Shown: one piece after another, positions 8,599 through 15,941 of the stretch
How the letters are laid out: each line of letters opens with the position of its first letter
Position numbering within the stretch: position 1 is the stretch's first letter
Assembly: GCA_947624955.1 (NCBI GenBank)
Contig: CANQMM010000011.1
Coordinates: 1 to 33,859, forward strand
Direction: 5' to 3'
Source: an uncultured Bacilli bacterium
GTDB taxonomy: Bacteria; Bacillota_I; Bacilli_A; RF39; UBA660
DNA length: 33,859 nt
Translations under genes and position numbers: made by a program
Notes under the pieces: model-generated
Told to the model about the DNA's origin: nothing
Seen by the model: the letters and a program-made list of their open reading frames with translations, nothing else
The model's database searches: none

Positions 8599-9393
8599 AT
8601 GGGAAATATTTTAACGCCTTTTAAAAGGTTTCTAAGTAATAAGAATACTGTAACGATATTGGGTGTTTTATTGGGTATTGTGGTATTGTATGTTGGATAT
8701 AATATGCGAGTTAAGGACGCGATAAATCCCGTTAGTGTTCCTTATGCTAAGCAAGAGATAGGACCAAGAACACAGATTACGGAAGATATGGTTGGTTTTA
8801 CTGATGTACCTAGTAGTATGTTAAAAAATAATGCCAATTTGATTCAAAATTCGCAAGATGTTATCGATAAATGGACAACTTTATCGACGACGATACCGGA
8901 GAATAGTTTATTTTATAAGTCAGCTATTGTGCCAGAGCAAGCACTACCGGATAGTGCCCTAGAAGGTCTAGCAGAGAATGACCGAATTTTAGCTATTCCA
9001 ATTTCTACGGAAGTTTCGACAGTTAATATTTTTGCTCCAGGAAATTATATTGATTTATTCTTAAAAGCTGTAGATGATGATGGAAAAGTTATCTTTGGAG
9101 AATTTATTAAGAGTATTCAAATAAGACAAGTAGTAGATAATGAAGGAAATGATGTTTTTCAATCGACTGATGCTGGGGATCCAGAAGACTTATTATTTGC
9201 GGTACCAATCGATTTATTCTATCTTTTAAATAGAGCAAAATTTATTACTTCCAATTCGATTGAAATAATTCCAGTACCAAGAGGGAGATCTTATTCAGCT
9301 AATCCATCAGAGACGGAAGTTTCAAGTGAATATTTATATTCATTTATTCAAAGAAAGGTAGCTATTATACCAGATCAAGATACAAACAATTAG
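8599..9393 (+). CDS. cpaB: CpaB/RcpC-like Flp pilus assembly protein
   Basis: 264 residues with an N-terminal membrane segment (about 18-35), a SAF-like domain (about 45-120, with the PYAKQEIGPRTQITEDMV stretch typical of CpaB) and the conserved core ILAIPISTEVSTVNIFAPGN. CpaB/RcpC proteins sit outside the membrane in Tad systems and are thought to link the pilus to the envelope. Placement directly before tadA is the usual Tad order. The ribosome binding site is AGAGAGGA. The family call is firm; its role in this hybrid system is inferred. Confidence 0.85.
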   Translation: MGNILTPFKRFLSNKNTVTILGVLLGIVVLYVGYNMRVKDAINPVSVPYAKQEIGPRTQITEDMVGFTDVPSSMLKNNANLIQNSQDVIDKWTTLSTTIPENSLFYKSAIVPEQALPDSALEGLAENDRILAIPISTEVSTVNIFAPGNYIDLFLKAVDDDGKVIFGEFIKSIQIRQVVDNEGNDVFQSTDAGDPEDLLFAVPIDLFYLLNRAKFITSNSIEIIPVPRGRSYSANPSETEVSSEYLYSFIQRKVAIIPDQDTNN

Positions 9394-9411
9394 GAGAAAG
9401 GGTGTTGAGCA

Positions 9412-10728
9412 ATGCATGATGCGGTTTTTGAACAGATGGACTTTGGCCCATTAAATGAATTCTTAGAAAATGATGATATTACCGATATATCTTATAGTAA
9501 TGGTGGGCAAGTATGGTTAAAAACTTTAACTAAAGGGGTTTATCAAGTAGAAAGACCAGAAATTAATGATGCCTTTATGGAAAAGCTAGCTTTCCAATGT
9601 TCAAATGTTATGGGTGTGACATTCAATATGGCGCATCCATTCTTGGATGCTGAGAGTGCCGAGTTGCGTATGAACTTTATTCACGACTCGATTGCCACAA
9701 ACGGCATTGCTTGCGTTGTGCGTAAAACACCCGCAAAAATTCGTTTAAATAAAGAGAAGTTATTAAGCGAAAAATATGTTACGGAAGATTTACATGACTT
9801 TTTAATTAAATGTGTCGAAGGACATTGTAACATTATTGTTAGTGGGGAGACTGGTTCCGGTAAAACTGAACTAGTTAAATATTTAGCTAGTCATACCAAA
9901 GAGAATGAAAAAATTATTACGATTGAGGATACTTTGGAATTGCACTTGGATAGAATATTTCCTCACCGTGATATCGTGGCAATGAAGACCAATAATATTG
10001 CTTCTTATTCCGATGTTTTGGTTACTTGTATGCGGCAGAACCCAATATGGATATTACTATCTGAAGTCCGTAGTGCTGAGGCAGTTCTAGCAGTACGTAA
10101 CTCGATTTCTTCAGGACACCACATTTTATCGACTATCCATGCCGATAAAGCAAGTAGTATCCCAATGCGTATGTATTCTTTACTCGAATCCAGTCAAGAA
10201 ATCGATCAATTTTTAAGTTCGATTCATCGTTATGTACAAATCGGTATCTATGTTAAAGGTTATTATTCAAAAGAATTAAATCGTTTTCAAAGAGAGATAA
10301 TAGAAGTTTGTGAATTCTATGTCGATGATGATAATGTAGCAAGAACTAATACGATTTATCGTAAGACGATGGATGGGAAGATAACTTTAAATAATCCGAC
10401 GAGTCATCTAATAGATTATTTGAATATTGGTAATGTATTCTTACCGGAAGATGTATTCCATTTAAATGATGGAGAAAGAAAAGAAGAAGGGGAAGTGAAG
10501 AATACATTAAATGATGTATTAAATAGTAATGTAGAAGAAACTTCTAGTGATGAGGGAGAAAATAATTCGGGGGAGACTTTAACTACTAATAATGATGTTG
10601 ATAATGGTCCAACATTTGTAGGGGGAATGTCCATTAATAGTGGGCAACCAATCAGTATCGAACCAATGAAAATTCAAGAAGTTAATAATATTGAACCAAT
10701 GGTAGTAAATAATATAGAAACTTTATAA
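9412..10728 (+). CDS. tadA: TadA/CpaF secretion ATPase (VirB11 superfamily)
   Basis: 438 residues. Walker A GETGSGKT lies at 145-152, followed by the Asp box EDTLEL, a Walker B region ILLSEVRSAEA (usually GE.R) and the His box SSGHHILSTIHAD. This is the hexameric cytoplasmic motor that powers Tad pilus assembly through TadB/TadC. A tail from about residue 355 is rich in Asn, Glu and Ser and looks disordered, unlike typical TadA. It is the only VirB11/TadA-superfamily ATPase in the cluster, so it may also serve the T4SS half (inference). AGGAGAAAGGGTG precedes the ATG. Confidence 0.95.
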   Translation: MHDAVFEQMDFGPLNEFLENDDITDISYSNGGQVWLKTLTKGVYQVERPEINDAFMEKLAFQCSNVMGVTFNMAHPFLDAESAELRMNFIHDSIATNGIACVVRKTPAKIRLNKEKLLSEKYVTEDLHDFLIKCVEGHCNIIVSGETGSGKTELVKYLASHTKENEKIITIEDTLELHLDRIFPHRDIVAMKTNNIASYSDVLVTCMRQNPIWILLSEVRSAEAVLAVRNSISSGHHILSTIHADKASSIPMRMYSLLESSQEIDQFLSSIHRYVQIGIYVKGYYSKELNRFQREIIEVCEFYVDDDNVARTNTIYRKTMDGKITLNNPTSHLIDYLNIGNVFLPEDVFHLNDGERKEEGEVKNTLNDVLNSNVEETSSDEGENNSGETLTTNNDVDNGPTFVGGMSINSGQPISIEPMKIQEVNNIEPMVVNNIETL

Positions 10729-10743
10729 AAGGGGTGATAATAA

Positions 10744-11637
10744 ATGGAATTACCAATACTTTTGATTATTGCCATATTTGTAATTACTTACCGGATGAAT
10801 ACGGGTGATAATGTCTATAAATTTTTTAAAGATTCGGTAGCAGAAATTTATGATAAGTATGCCCCATATAGTTTTAAGCAAGTAAGAGAAAAAACTAAAG
10901 AGTTAGGTCAAGAATATACGGCTAAACAGTATATTGCGCAAGTAGTTATTTTTGCTACGGTAGCAGCTGCTATTGCTTATTTATATTTTTTCAGCATTAT
11001 ATGGGCAGCTTTATATGCTTTAGTAGCCGTGGCTTTTATCCCTTATTTGGCGTACTTAAGATGTCATAGGGTATATAGTGAATATTTATTTGAACAAATA
11101 CAAGTATATACTACTAATGTTATTATGGAATTTAATACGACGCAAAGTTTTGTTAAGTCCTTAGAGGGAGTTAGAGATTCAGGAGTACTTGAAGAGCCAG
11201 TCCTTGGAGATGTGAAAACGATGATTAAGATGGCTTATGATAATGGTACTATCGATGAAGCATTAGTATTCTTTAATGAAAAGTATCCTTACTATATGGT
11301 AAAGAATATGCATCAATTATTCTTACAAATTACGAAAGAAGGGGCTAAAGATTCCGGAGAAGCTCTAGAAAATATGGCGATGGATATCGATGCTTTAGTT
11401 GAAGGAGTTTACCGAGATAGAATGGATCGAGCTAATTTCCATAAAAGATTTGTTACTTTTGGTTTAATCTTATTTTTATTAGTTATGGCTATGCAATTTT
11501 TATTAGGAACTGATAGTTATATTGAGTTATTAGAAAAATGGTATGTCAAATTAATTCTGCATGCAATTATTATTATTAATAGTGTTTTCTTAATTACTGG
11601 AGAAAAATATTATAATGAGAATGTAGGTGTAGAATAA
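10744..11637 (+). CDS. tadB: TadB-like inner-membrane platform protein
   Basis: 297 residues with two membrane segments near 65-95 and two near the C-terminus (about 235-285), flanking a cytoplasmic helical domain: the T2SF/GspF layout of TadB. Such proteins form the inner-membrane platform contacted by the TadA motor. It sits between tadA and tadC as in classical Tad loci, with ribosome binding site AAAGGGGTGAT, and overlaps the next start by one base (TAATG). Confidence 0.85.
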   Translation: MELPILLIIAIFVITYRMNTGDNVYKFFKDSVAEIYDKYAPYSFKQVREKTKELGQEYTAKQYIAQVVIFATVAAAIAYLYFFSIIWAALYALVAVAFIPYLAYLRCHRVYSEYLFEQIQVYTTNVIMEFNTTQSFVKSLEGVRDSGVLEEPVLGDVKTMIKMAYDNGTIDEALVFFNEKYPYYMVKNMHQLFLQITKEGAKDSGEALENMAMDIDALVEGVYRDRMDRANFHKRFVTFGLILFLLVMAMQFLLGTDSYIELLEKWYVKLILHAIIIINSVFLITGEKYYNENVGVE

Positions 11638-12425
11638 TGTATTGGGAGATATTAATATTTGGCATTATACTTTTATTTCTTTTAAATTTATCAGGACTTA
11701 TTAAAGCTAATAAATTTATTACGGATAATCAAATATATTTTCAACGACTAAAGGAAGATGATTGGGACTTCTTTGTTAAAGCTAAATATGGTGATGCCGT
11801 CGATCCCGATGTTTTATTTTCAAGGAGATTAAGGAATGCTTTCATCGTTATTGTCGTTTTGCTATTTGTCTTTTTAACTAATTTAAGCTATGTAAATGTC
11901 TTAATGACATTTGTTATCGGAGCTTTTGTTTTTAAGATGGATTATATGAATATTAAATCATATTATAAGCGACATTTACACGAAATAGATTCAATGTTAC
12001 CTCATTATTTAAAGGGGTTAGAAATCTTAATTCAACACTATACTGTACCAGTAGCGATTGGTAAATCAATCGATGATGCACCGGCCATATTTAGAGATGG
12101 CTTACAGGAACTTATTAATGCAATAAATGCTGGGGATTCCTCAATTGAGCCATATATGGAATTTGCTAGGACTTATCCAGTAAGAGATTCGATGCGGATG
12201 ATGCGTTTGTTATATCGTCTAAGTTTAGGACGACAAGAAAGAAAACAAGAACAATTACTGACTTTTTCCAAAACGATATCAAATTTACAACAAAAAGCTA
12301 GGGAGACAAGATATAAAGAGAGATTAGAGAAAATGGAAAATAAAACGATGAGTATGTTAATTACGACCGGTATAGGGGTTATGATTTTACTCGTTGTAGC
12401 AGTTTTAATGATGATGAATATGTAA
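11637..12425 (+). CDS. tadC: TadC-like inner-membrane platform protein
   Basis: 262 residues with an N-terminal membrane segment, a second hydrophobic block (about 68-100), a cytoplasmic helical domain containing LPHYLKGLEILIQHYTV, and a C-terminal hydrophobic segment. This is the paired T2SF partner of TadB. Its start overlaps the tadB stop, implying coupled translation and 1:1 production. The TadC label rests on order and fold, since TadB and TadC are hard to separate by eye. Confidence 0.8.
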   Translation: MYWEILIFGIILLFLLNLSGLIKANKFITDNQIYFQRLKEDDWDFFVKAKYGDAVDPDVLFSRRLRNAFIVIVVLLFVFLTNLSYVNVLMTFVIGAFVFKMDYMNIKSYYKRHLHEIDSMLPHYLKGLEILIQHYTVPVAIGKSIDDAPAIFRDGLQELINAINAGDSSIEPYMEFARTYPVRDSMRMMRLLYRLSLGRQERKQEQLLTFSKTISNLQQKARETRYKERLEKMENKTMSMLITTGIGVMILLVVAVLMMMNM

Positions 12426-12441
12426 AATAAATGAAATTATC

Positions 12442-12470
12442 TTGATAAAAATATGTAAACTGTTTATAAT
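12442..12470 (+). promoter_or_regulatory. Strong internal sigma-A promoter before the pilin-like genes
   Basis: TTGATA, exactly 17 bases, then consensus TATAAT, in the 71-base gap after tadC. AAGGAGGA follows before the next ATG. It would boost expression of the pilin-like genes. Confidence 0.8.
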
Positions 12471-12496
12471 ATTAATAGAATAAGGAGGAATGATTA

Positions 12497-12739
12497 ATGA
12501 AAGAGGCAACTGGAGAATTAAATATGACAGTAATTACTGTAGTAGCAATAGCAGCAATTGCCGCATTCTTCTATGCTGTTATATGGCCAGCAATTAAAAC
12601 CAATTTATTAAATACAACTAAATGTAATAGTGCAGTATGTAGTTGTGATGCTGGAGCTAAAACCTGTAAATGTACTTATTTAGATGAAGAAGGAAACGAA
12701 GAAGAAATTACTTGTAAGAATCCAGATAAACAAAAATAA
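12497..12739 (+). CDS. Small pilin-like protein 1
   Basis: 80 residues. A short leader MKEATG is followed by a hydrophobic helix (about 9-31) and a small outward domain with six cysteines. Size, topology and position after tadABC fit the major Flp-type pilin, although the classical Flp cleavage box (G followed by E at +5) is not present. The next three genes share the M-[KR]-x-[AS]-[TI]-G start. It is a paralog of the next gene (same ATGEL start and Cys-rich acidic end) and has its own strong promoter and ribosome binding site AAGGAGGA. No prepilin peptidase is encoded in the window. Confidence 0.7.
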   Translation: MKEATGELNMTVITVVAIAAIAAFFYAVIWPAIKTNLLNTTKCNSAVCSCDAGAKTCKCTYLDEEGNEEEITCKNPDKQK

Positions 12740-12761
12740 TTAAAGGAAGTGTTTTAGGAAA

Positions 12762-13001
12762 ATGAAGAGGGCTACCGGGGAATTAAATGCGACGTTAGTA
12801 GTTGTTACTTTGGTTGGATTGATGGCGGCTTTCTTCTTTTTTGTTTTGTGGCCAGAAGTAAAGAATATTTTTGTTAAGGATGCTAAATGTAGTGATGCAA
12901 TGTGTGATCGAAGTACAATAGATAGTAACGGAATGGTCGATTGTGTATATAAAGATGATGATGGGATAAAACACGATTTAAAGTGCGTATGGAAAGGATA
13001 A
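12762..13001 (+). CDS. Small pilin-like protein 2
   Basis: 79 residues, paralogous to the preceding gene: leader MKRATG, the same ELN start of the helix, hydrophobic segment about 10-30, then an acidic outward domain with four cysteines. Probably a second pilus subunit (major or minor) made from the same transcript; the gap between the two is 22 bases with AAAGGAAG upstream. Function is inferred from shape and position only. Confidence 0.7.
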   Translation: MKRATGELNATLVVVTLVGLMAAFFFFVLWPEVKNIFVKDAKCSDAMCDRSTIDSNGMVDCVYKDDDGIKHDLKCVWKG

Positions 13002-13008
13002 TTAGGGA

Positions 13009-13458
13009 ATGAAGGAAGCTATAGGTGGTGCTGGTATTTTGATATTTGCAATATTATTTATTCTTTTATTTGGTTCTTTTCTATCGGCTTCAGTTAATTA
13101 TTCTAAAGCTTTTAAAGTAAAAAATGAAATAGTAAATATTATTGAAAGAGAAAAGGGCGTTAATGATGCCACTTTAGAAAAAATATATGATTATATGACA
13201 GAAGTAGGTTATCGTACAACAGGAAACTGTGATGATGGTAATTGGAAAGGTTATAATACCAATTCTAAAGGTGATACATATCGTAATCCGATGATATGTA
13301 TTGATACGGTTAATGTCAATGGTAATTCTGTTGATGCTGTACCAACAGCTTATTATAAAGTAAGAGTATTTTATAATATGGATATACCAATATTTCAATC
13401 AGCTTTTCATTTTAGAATAGAAGGGACTACGAAAAAGATTATTTTTCCTAAAGCTTAA
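13009..13458 (+). CDS. TadE/TadF-like pseudopilin 1
   Basis: 149 residues: leader MKEAIG, membrane helix (about 7-28), a helical YSKAFKVKNEIVNIIE stretch, then an outward domain ending in a beta-rich motif YYKVRVFYNMDIPIF. This N-terminal helix plus stalk is typical of TadE/TadF minor pilins. It is clearly paralogous to the next gene across its whole length. It begins 8 bases after the previous stop. Confidence 0.75.
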   Translation: MKEAIGGAGILIFAILFILLFGSFLSASVNYSKAFKVKNEIVNIIEREKGVNDATLEKIYDYMTEVGYRTTGNCDDGNWKGYNTNSKGDTYRNPMICIDTVNVNGNSVDAVPTAYYKVRVFYNMDIPIFQSAFHFRIEGTTKKIIFPKA

Positions 13459-13476
13459 AGAGAAAGGAGTAGGAGT

Positions 13477-13986
13477 ATGCGGGAGTCAATAGGAATGACT
13501 TGGGTTTTTCAAATAATGTTAGTATTCATTTTATTATTTGCCGGTTTTTTAGCAATATATATTAATTTTTCTAAAACTTATAAAATTAAAAATGAAGTAC
13601 TTAACTTTATAGAGAAAAAAGAGGGTATGACTGATGGCATCGCTTCTAATCCGGGATCAATTAAGTTAATAACTAATTATTTAAAAACCCATAATTATGG
13701 TACTACCGGAGTATGTCCCAACGATGCGGGCTGGTATGGAGCAAAAGCATTGAATGGCAATTTATCAGATCTAACTGAAGCAATAAAAGGGGAAAAATAT
13801 TATTATTGTGTAAGAAAAGTAGACAGTAATGATAATAAGAATCCTAATAAAGTATTTTATGAAGTACGGGTATTTTTTAAATTTGATTTACCAGTATTTG
13901 GTAATTTACATACTTTTTCAATCGAAGGAGAAACTGTGGATATAGATTTTCCCGCAGATAATTTGGTGGTTGCACCAGCAGACTAA
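13477..13986 (+). CDS. TadE/TadF-like pseudopilin 2
   Basis: 169 residues, a tandem paralog of the preceding protein: leader MRESIG, helix about 8-28, FSKTYKIKNEVLNFIE stalk, YGTTGVC motif, and the C-terminal FYEVRVFFKFDLPVF. AGAAAGGAGTAGGAG provides a strong ribosome binding site. Likely a minor pilin or pilus initiator paired with its neighbour (inference). Confidence 0.75.
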   Translation: MRESIGMTWVFQIMLVFILLFAGFLAIYINFSKTYKIKNEVLNFIEKKEGMTDGIASNPGSIKLITNYLKTHNYGTTGVCPNDAGWYGAKALNGNLSDLTEAIKGEKYYYCVRKVDSNDNKNPNKVFYEVRVFFKFDLPVFGNLHTFSIEGETVDIDFPADNLVVAPAD

Positions 13987-14000
13987 TAGGAGTGATATAG

Positions 14001-15047
14001 ATGAATGTAATAGTAGCTAATAAATATGTAGCAATGTTATCTAATTTAAATATTGATTTAATTAAGAGTATGACGGGTGAATTTGAGGTTGATGATTTAA
14101 TTAATACCTTTGATAATTTTTTCTTTAATAAGATGATTTTAGATATTACGGCGGTTAAGAATTATCAAGATATCGAAACAATTCAAAAGTTATCTTTTGG
14201 TTTAGATATGAGTAAAGTTATATTATTACTCGATGATTCTAATGTAGTAAATTCGCCTAATTATTTATCACAATTAGTTAGTATGGGTATTTATAACTTT
14301 ACGAGAAATATCGATACCATTGCTTATTTAATTGATAATCCTAATACTTATAAAGATGTGGCTCAATTTCAACAACTAAGTGCGGGAGTTGGACATAATG
14401 AAGGATTTAGTAGTCACGGGGGGAAAGGCGATAAGTTTATCAATGATAATGTAATAATGCGTGGATTTGGGGGAACAAGGGTAATTGGTTTTAAAGATTT
14501 AACTGACCACGCGGGAGCGACAAGTTTAATTTATATGATAAAAAAACAAGCGGAGGTTAAATTTAAGGTATTGGCTGTAGAAGTAGATAAAAATGATTTT
14601 GTCTATTTGAATGATGGGGATTTAAGAAGTGTTAGTACGGCGGAATTACCATCAATTATTAAGAATCCTAATAGCGATTATGATATGATTTTAGTCGATT
14701 TAAACAGTAGTCCAGAAGAAAAGAATATAGGAGAAGTATTATATTTAATTGAACCATCGACGATTAAATTAAATAAAATGATTAGAAGAGACCGCAATAT
14801 TTTAGATAAATTACGGAATATGAAAATAATATTAAATCAATCTTTACTTAATGATATCGATGTAAAAGATTTTGAATATGAAGCTAAGTGTAAAGTATTT
14901 TTCAATATGCCACCTTTAGATGATAAGAAAGAACAGCATAAAGCAATCGATGATTTAATAAGTTTATTGGGCTTTGGACAAAAACAACCAGTTAGTAAGA
15001 AAACTAATAGAGGGGGAAGTTTCTTTCAGATAGTTAAAGATGAATAA
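14001..15047 (+). CDS. TadZ/CpaE-like protein with degenerate ATPase site
   Basis: 348 residues. The N-terminal half resembles a receiver-like fold and the C-terminal half a ParA/MinD-type fold, the layout of TadZ/CpaE, which places Tad machines at specific cell sites. The P-loop position reads KDLTDHAGATSLIYMI, lacking the GK-T/S lysine of a working Walker A, so ATP hydrolysis is doubtful. A later DMILVDLNSS matches the Walker B-like strand. The gene ends the pilin-like operon; TAGGAGTGA precedes its ATG. Assignment rests on fold cues and on synteny with the Tad genes. Confidence 0.65.
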   Translation: MNVIVANKYVAMLSNLNIDLIKSMTGEFEVDDLINTFDNFFFNKMILDITAVKNYQDIETIQKLSFGLDMSKVILLLDDSNVVNSPNYLSQLVSMGIYNFTRNIDTIAYLIDNPNTYKDVAQFQQLSAGVGHNEGFSSHGGKGDKFINDNVIMRGFGGTRVIGFKDLTDHAGATSLIYMIKKQAEVKFKVLAVEVDKNDFVYLNDGDLRSVSTAELPSIIKNPNSDYDMILVDLNSSPEEKNIGEVLYLIEPSTIKLNKMIRRDRNILDKLRNMKIILNQSLLNDIDVKDFEYEAKCKVFFNMPPLDDKKEQHKAIDDLISLLGFGQKQPVSKKTNRGGSFFQIVKDE

Positions 15048-15070
15048 TTATGTAAATTGACATATTTTAC

Positions 15071-15099
15071 TTGACTTTTAAGGGGATAATCTATAAAAT
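15071..15099 (+). promoter_or_regulatory. Sigma-A promoter of the first VirB2-like gene
   Basis: TTGACT, 17 bases, then TAAAAT; AAGAAGGAGTGG follows before the ATG at 15124. Confidence 0.65.
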
Positions 15100-15123
15100 G
15101 ATTATGTAAGAAGGAGTGGTTTT

Positions 15124-15438
15124 ATGAGTCTTGGTTTTTGTACTAAAACTAAATCTATATGGAAATTAGTTGGGAAAGTATTTTTCATTTTCAAGATTGT
15201 TATACCTCTATTAATTATTTTATTTGGAATGATTGATTTAGGTAAGGCAGTTGTAGCAGCAAAGGATGACGAAATTAAGAAGTCAGTTAAGTCATTAGCA
15301 ATGCGTGCTGTTGCCGGTGTAGTAATATTCTTTATCCCAACATTAGTCGGATTTATTTTCGGAATAGTAGATGAGTTTGATGAAGTAACTAGTGACTATG
15401 ATATATGTGCTAAATGTGTTAGTTCATGGAATTGCTAA
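15124..15438 (+). CDS. VirB2-like T4SS pilin 1
   Basis: 104 residues with two hydrophobic helices (about 17-37 and 60-82) separated by a short charged loop, AAKDDEIKKS, the hallmark of VirB2/TrbC-type T4SS pilins. The C-terminus carries cysteines (CAKC and a terminal NC). No clear cleavable signal peptide is seen. It has its own promoter and its own terminator, so it is a high-output single-gene unit, as expected of a structural subunit. Its neighbour at 15517 has the same two-helix core. Confidence 0.75.
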   Translation: MSLGFCTKTKSIWKLVGKVFFIFKIVIPLLIILFGMIDLGKAVVAAKDDEIKKSVKSLAMRAVAGVVIFFIPTLVGFIFGIVDEFDEVTSDYDICAKCVSSWNC

Positions 15439-15453
15439 TAAATAAGATAATTT

Positions 15454-15486
15454 AAACAATATTTATTTAAATATTGTTTTTTTTAT
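15454..15486 (+). terminator. Rho-independent terminator after the VirB2-like gene
   Basis: A perfect 11-bp stem, AAACAATATTT / AAATATTGTTT, with loop ATTT and an uninterrupted T run. It separates the VirB2-like unit from the downstream T4SS operon. Confidence 0.85.
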
Positions 15487-15494
15487 GGTATAAT
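15466..15494 (+). promoter_or_regulatory. Extended -10 promoter of the T4SS core operon
   Basis: TGG-TATAAT (15486-15494) with a weak TTTAAA at -35, overlapping the terminator stem. Transcription would start just before the TGAGGTG ribosome binding site at 15504-15510. Confidence 0.55.
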
Positions 15495-15516
15495 TTCTCT
15501 GTATGAGGTGTTTTTT

Positions 15517-15930
15517 ATGAAATACGGATATATTTTATTATTGGCAGTGTTATGTAGTTTTACTTTAGTAATAAAAACACAAGCTTTAGAAATAGCCAAA
15601 TATGCTAGTGTTAGTTTAGCGGAAACAACCACTCAAAGAAGTACTAATTGTAAAGCAGTATTAGGGGATCCTAAAGATGAAAATTCTTTTGCTCATTTAT
15701 TACAAGATATATTTGATGTTATTAAATTTGCTACACCAATACTAGTTCTAGCTTTAACTATTGTGGAATATGCCAAAGTTATTGCTAGTAGTGATAAAGA
15801 TCAGATTGTTAAAGCTAATAAAAAGACTATTCAGAGAATAGTTTGGGGAGTAGTTCTTTTCTGTATTCCGATTTTATTGAATTATTTATTTGATTTATTA
15901 GGTATGTATGGTACTTGTGGTATTAGCTAG
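15517..15930 (+). CDS. VirB2-like T4SS pilin 2
   Basis: 137 residues. A signal peptide (about 1-24, ending TQA) is followed by a short polar region with one Cys and two hydrophobic helices around a charged loop ASSDKDQIVKANKK, matching the VirB2-like pilin 1 next door. The ORF track begins at a GTG (15508), but that GTG is part of the TGAGGTG ribosome binding site, so ATG 15517 is the start. It heads the operon running through virB6, virB3, virB4 and the hydrolase. Confidence 0.75.
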   Translation: MKYGYILLLAVLCSFTLVIKTQALEIAKYASVSLAETTTQRSTNCKAVLGDPKDENSFAHLLQDIFDVIKFATPILVLALTIVEYAKVIASSDKDQIVKANKKTIQRIVWGVVLFCIPILLNYLFDLLGMYGTCGIS

Positions 15931-15941
15931 GGGGTGAGTTT

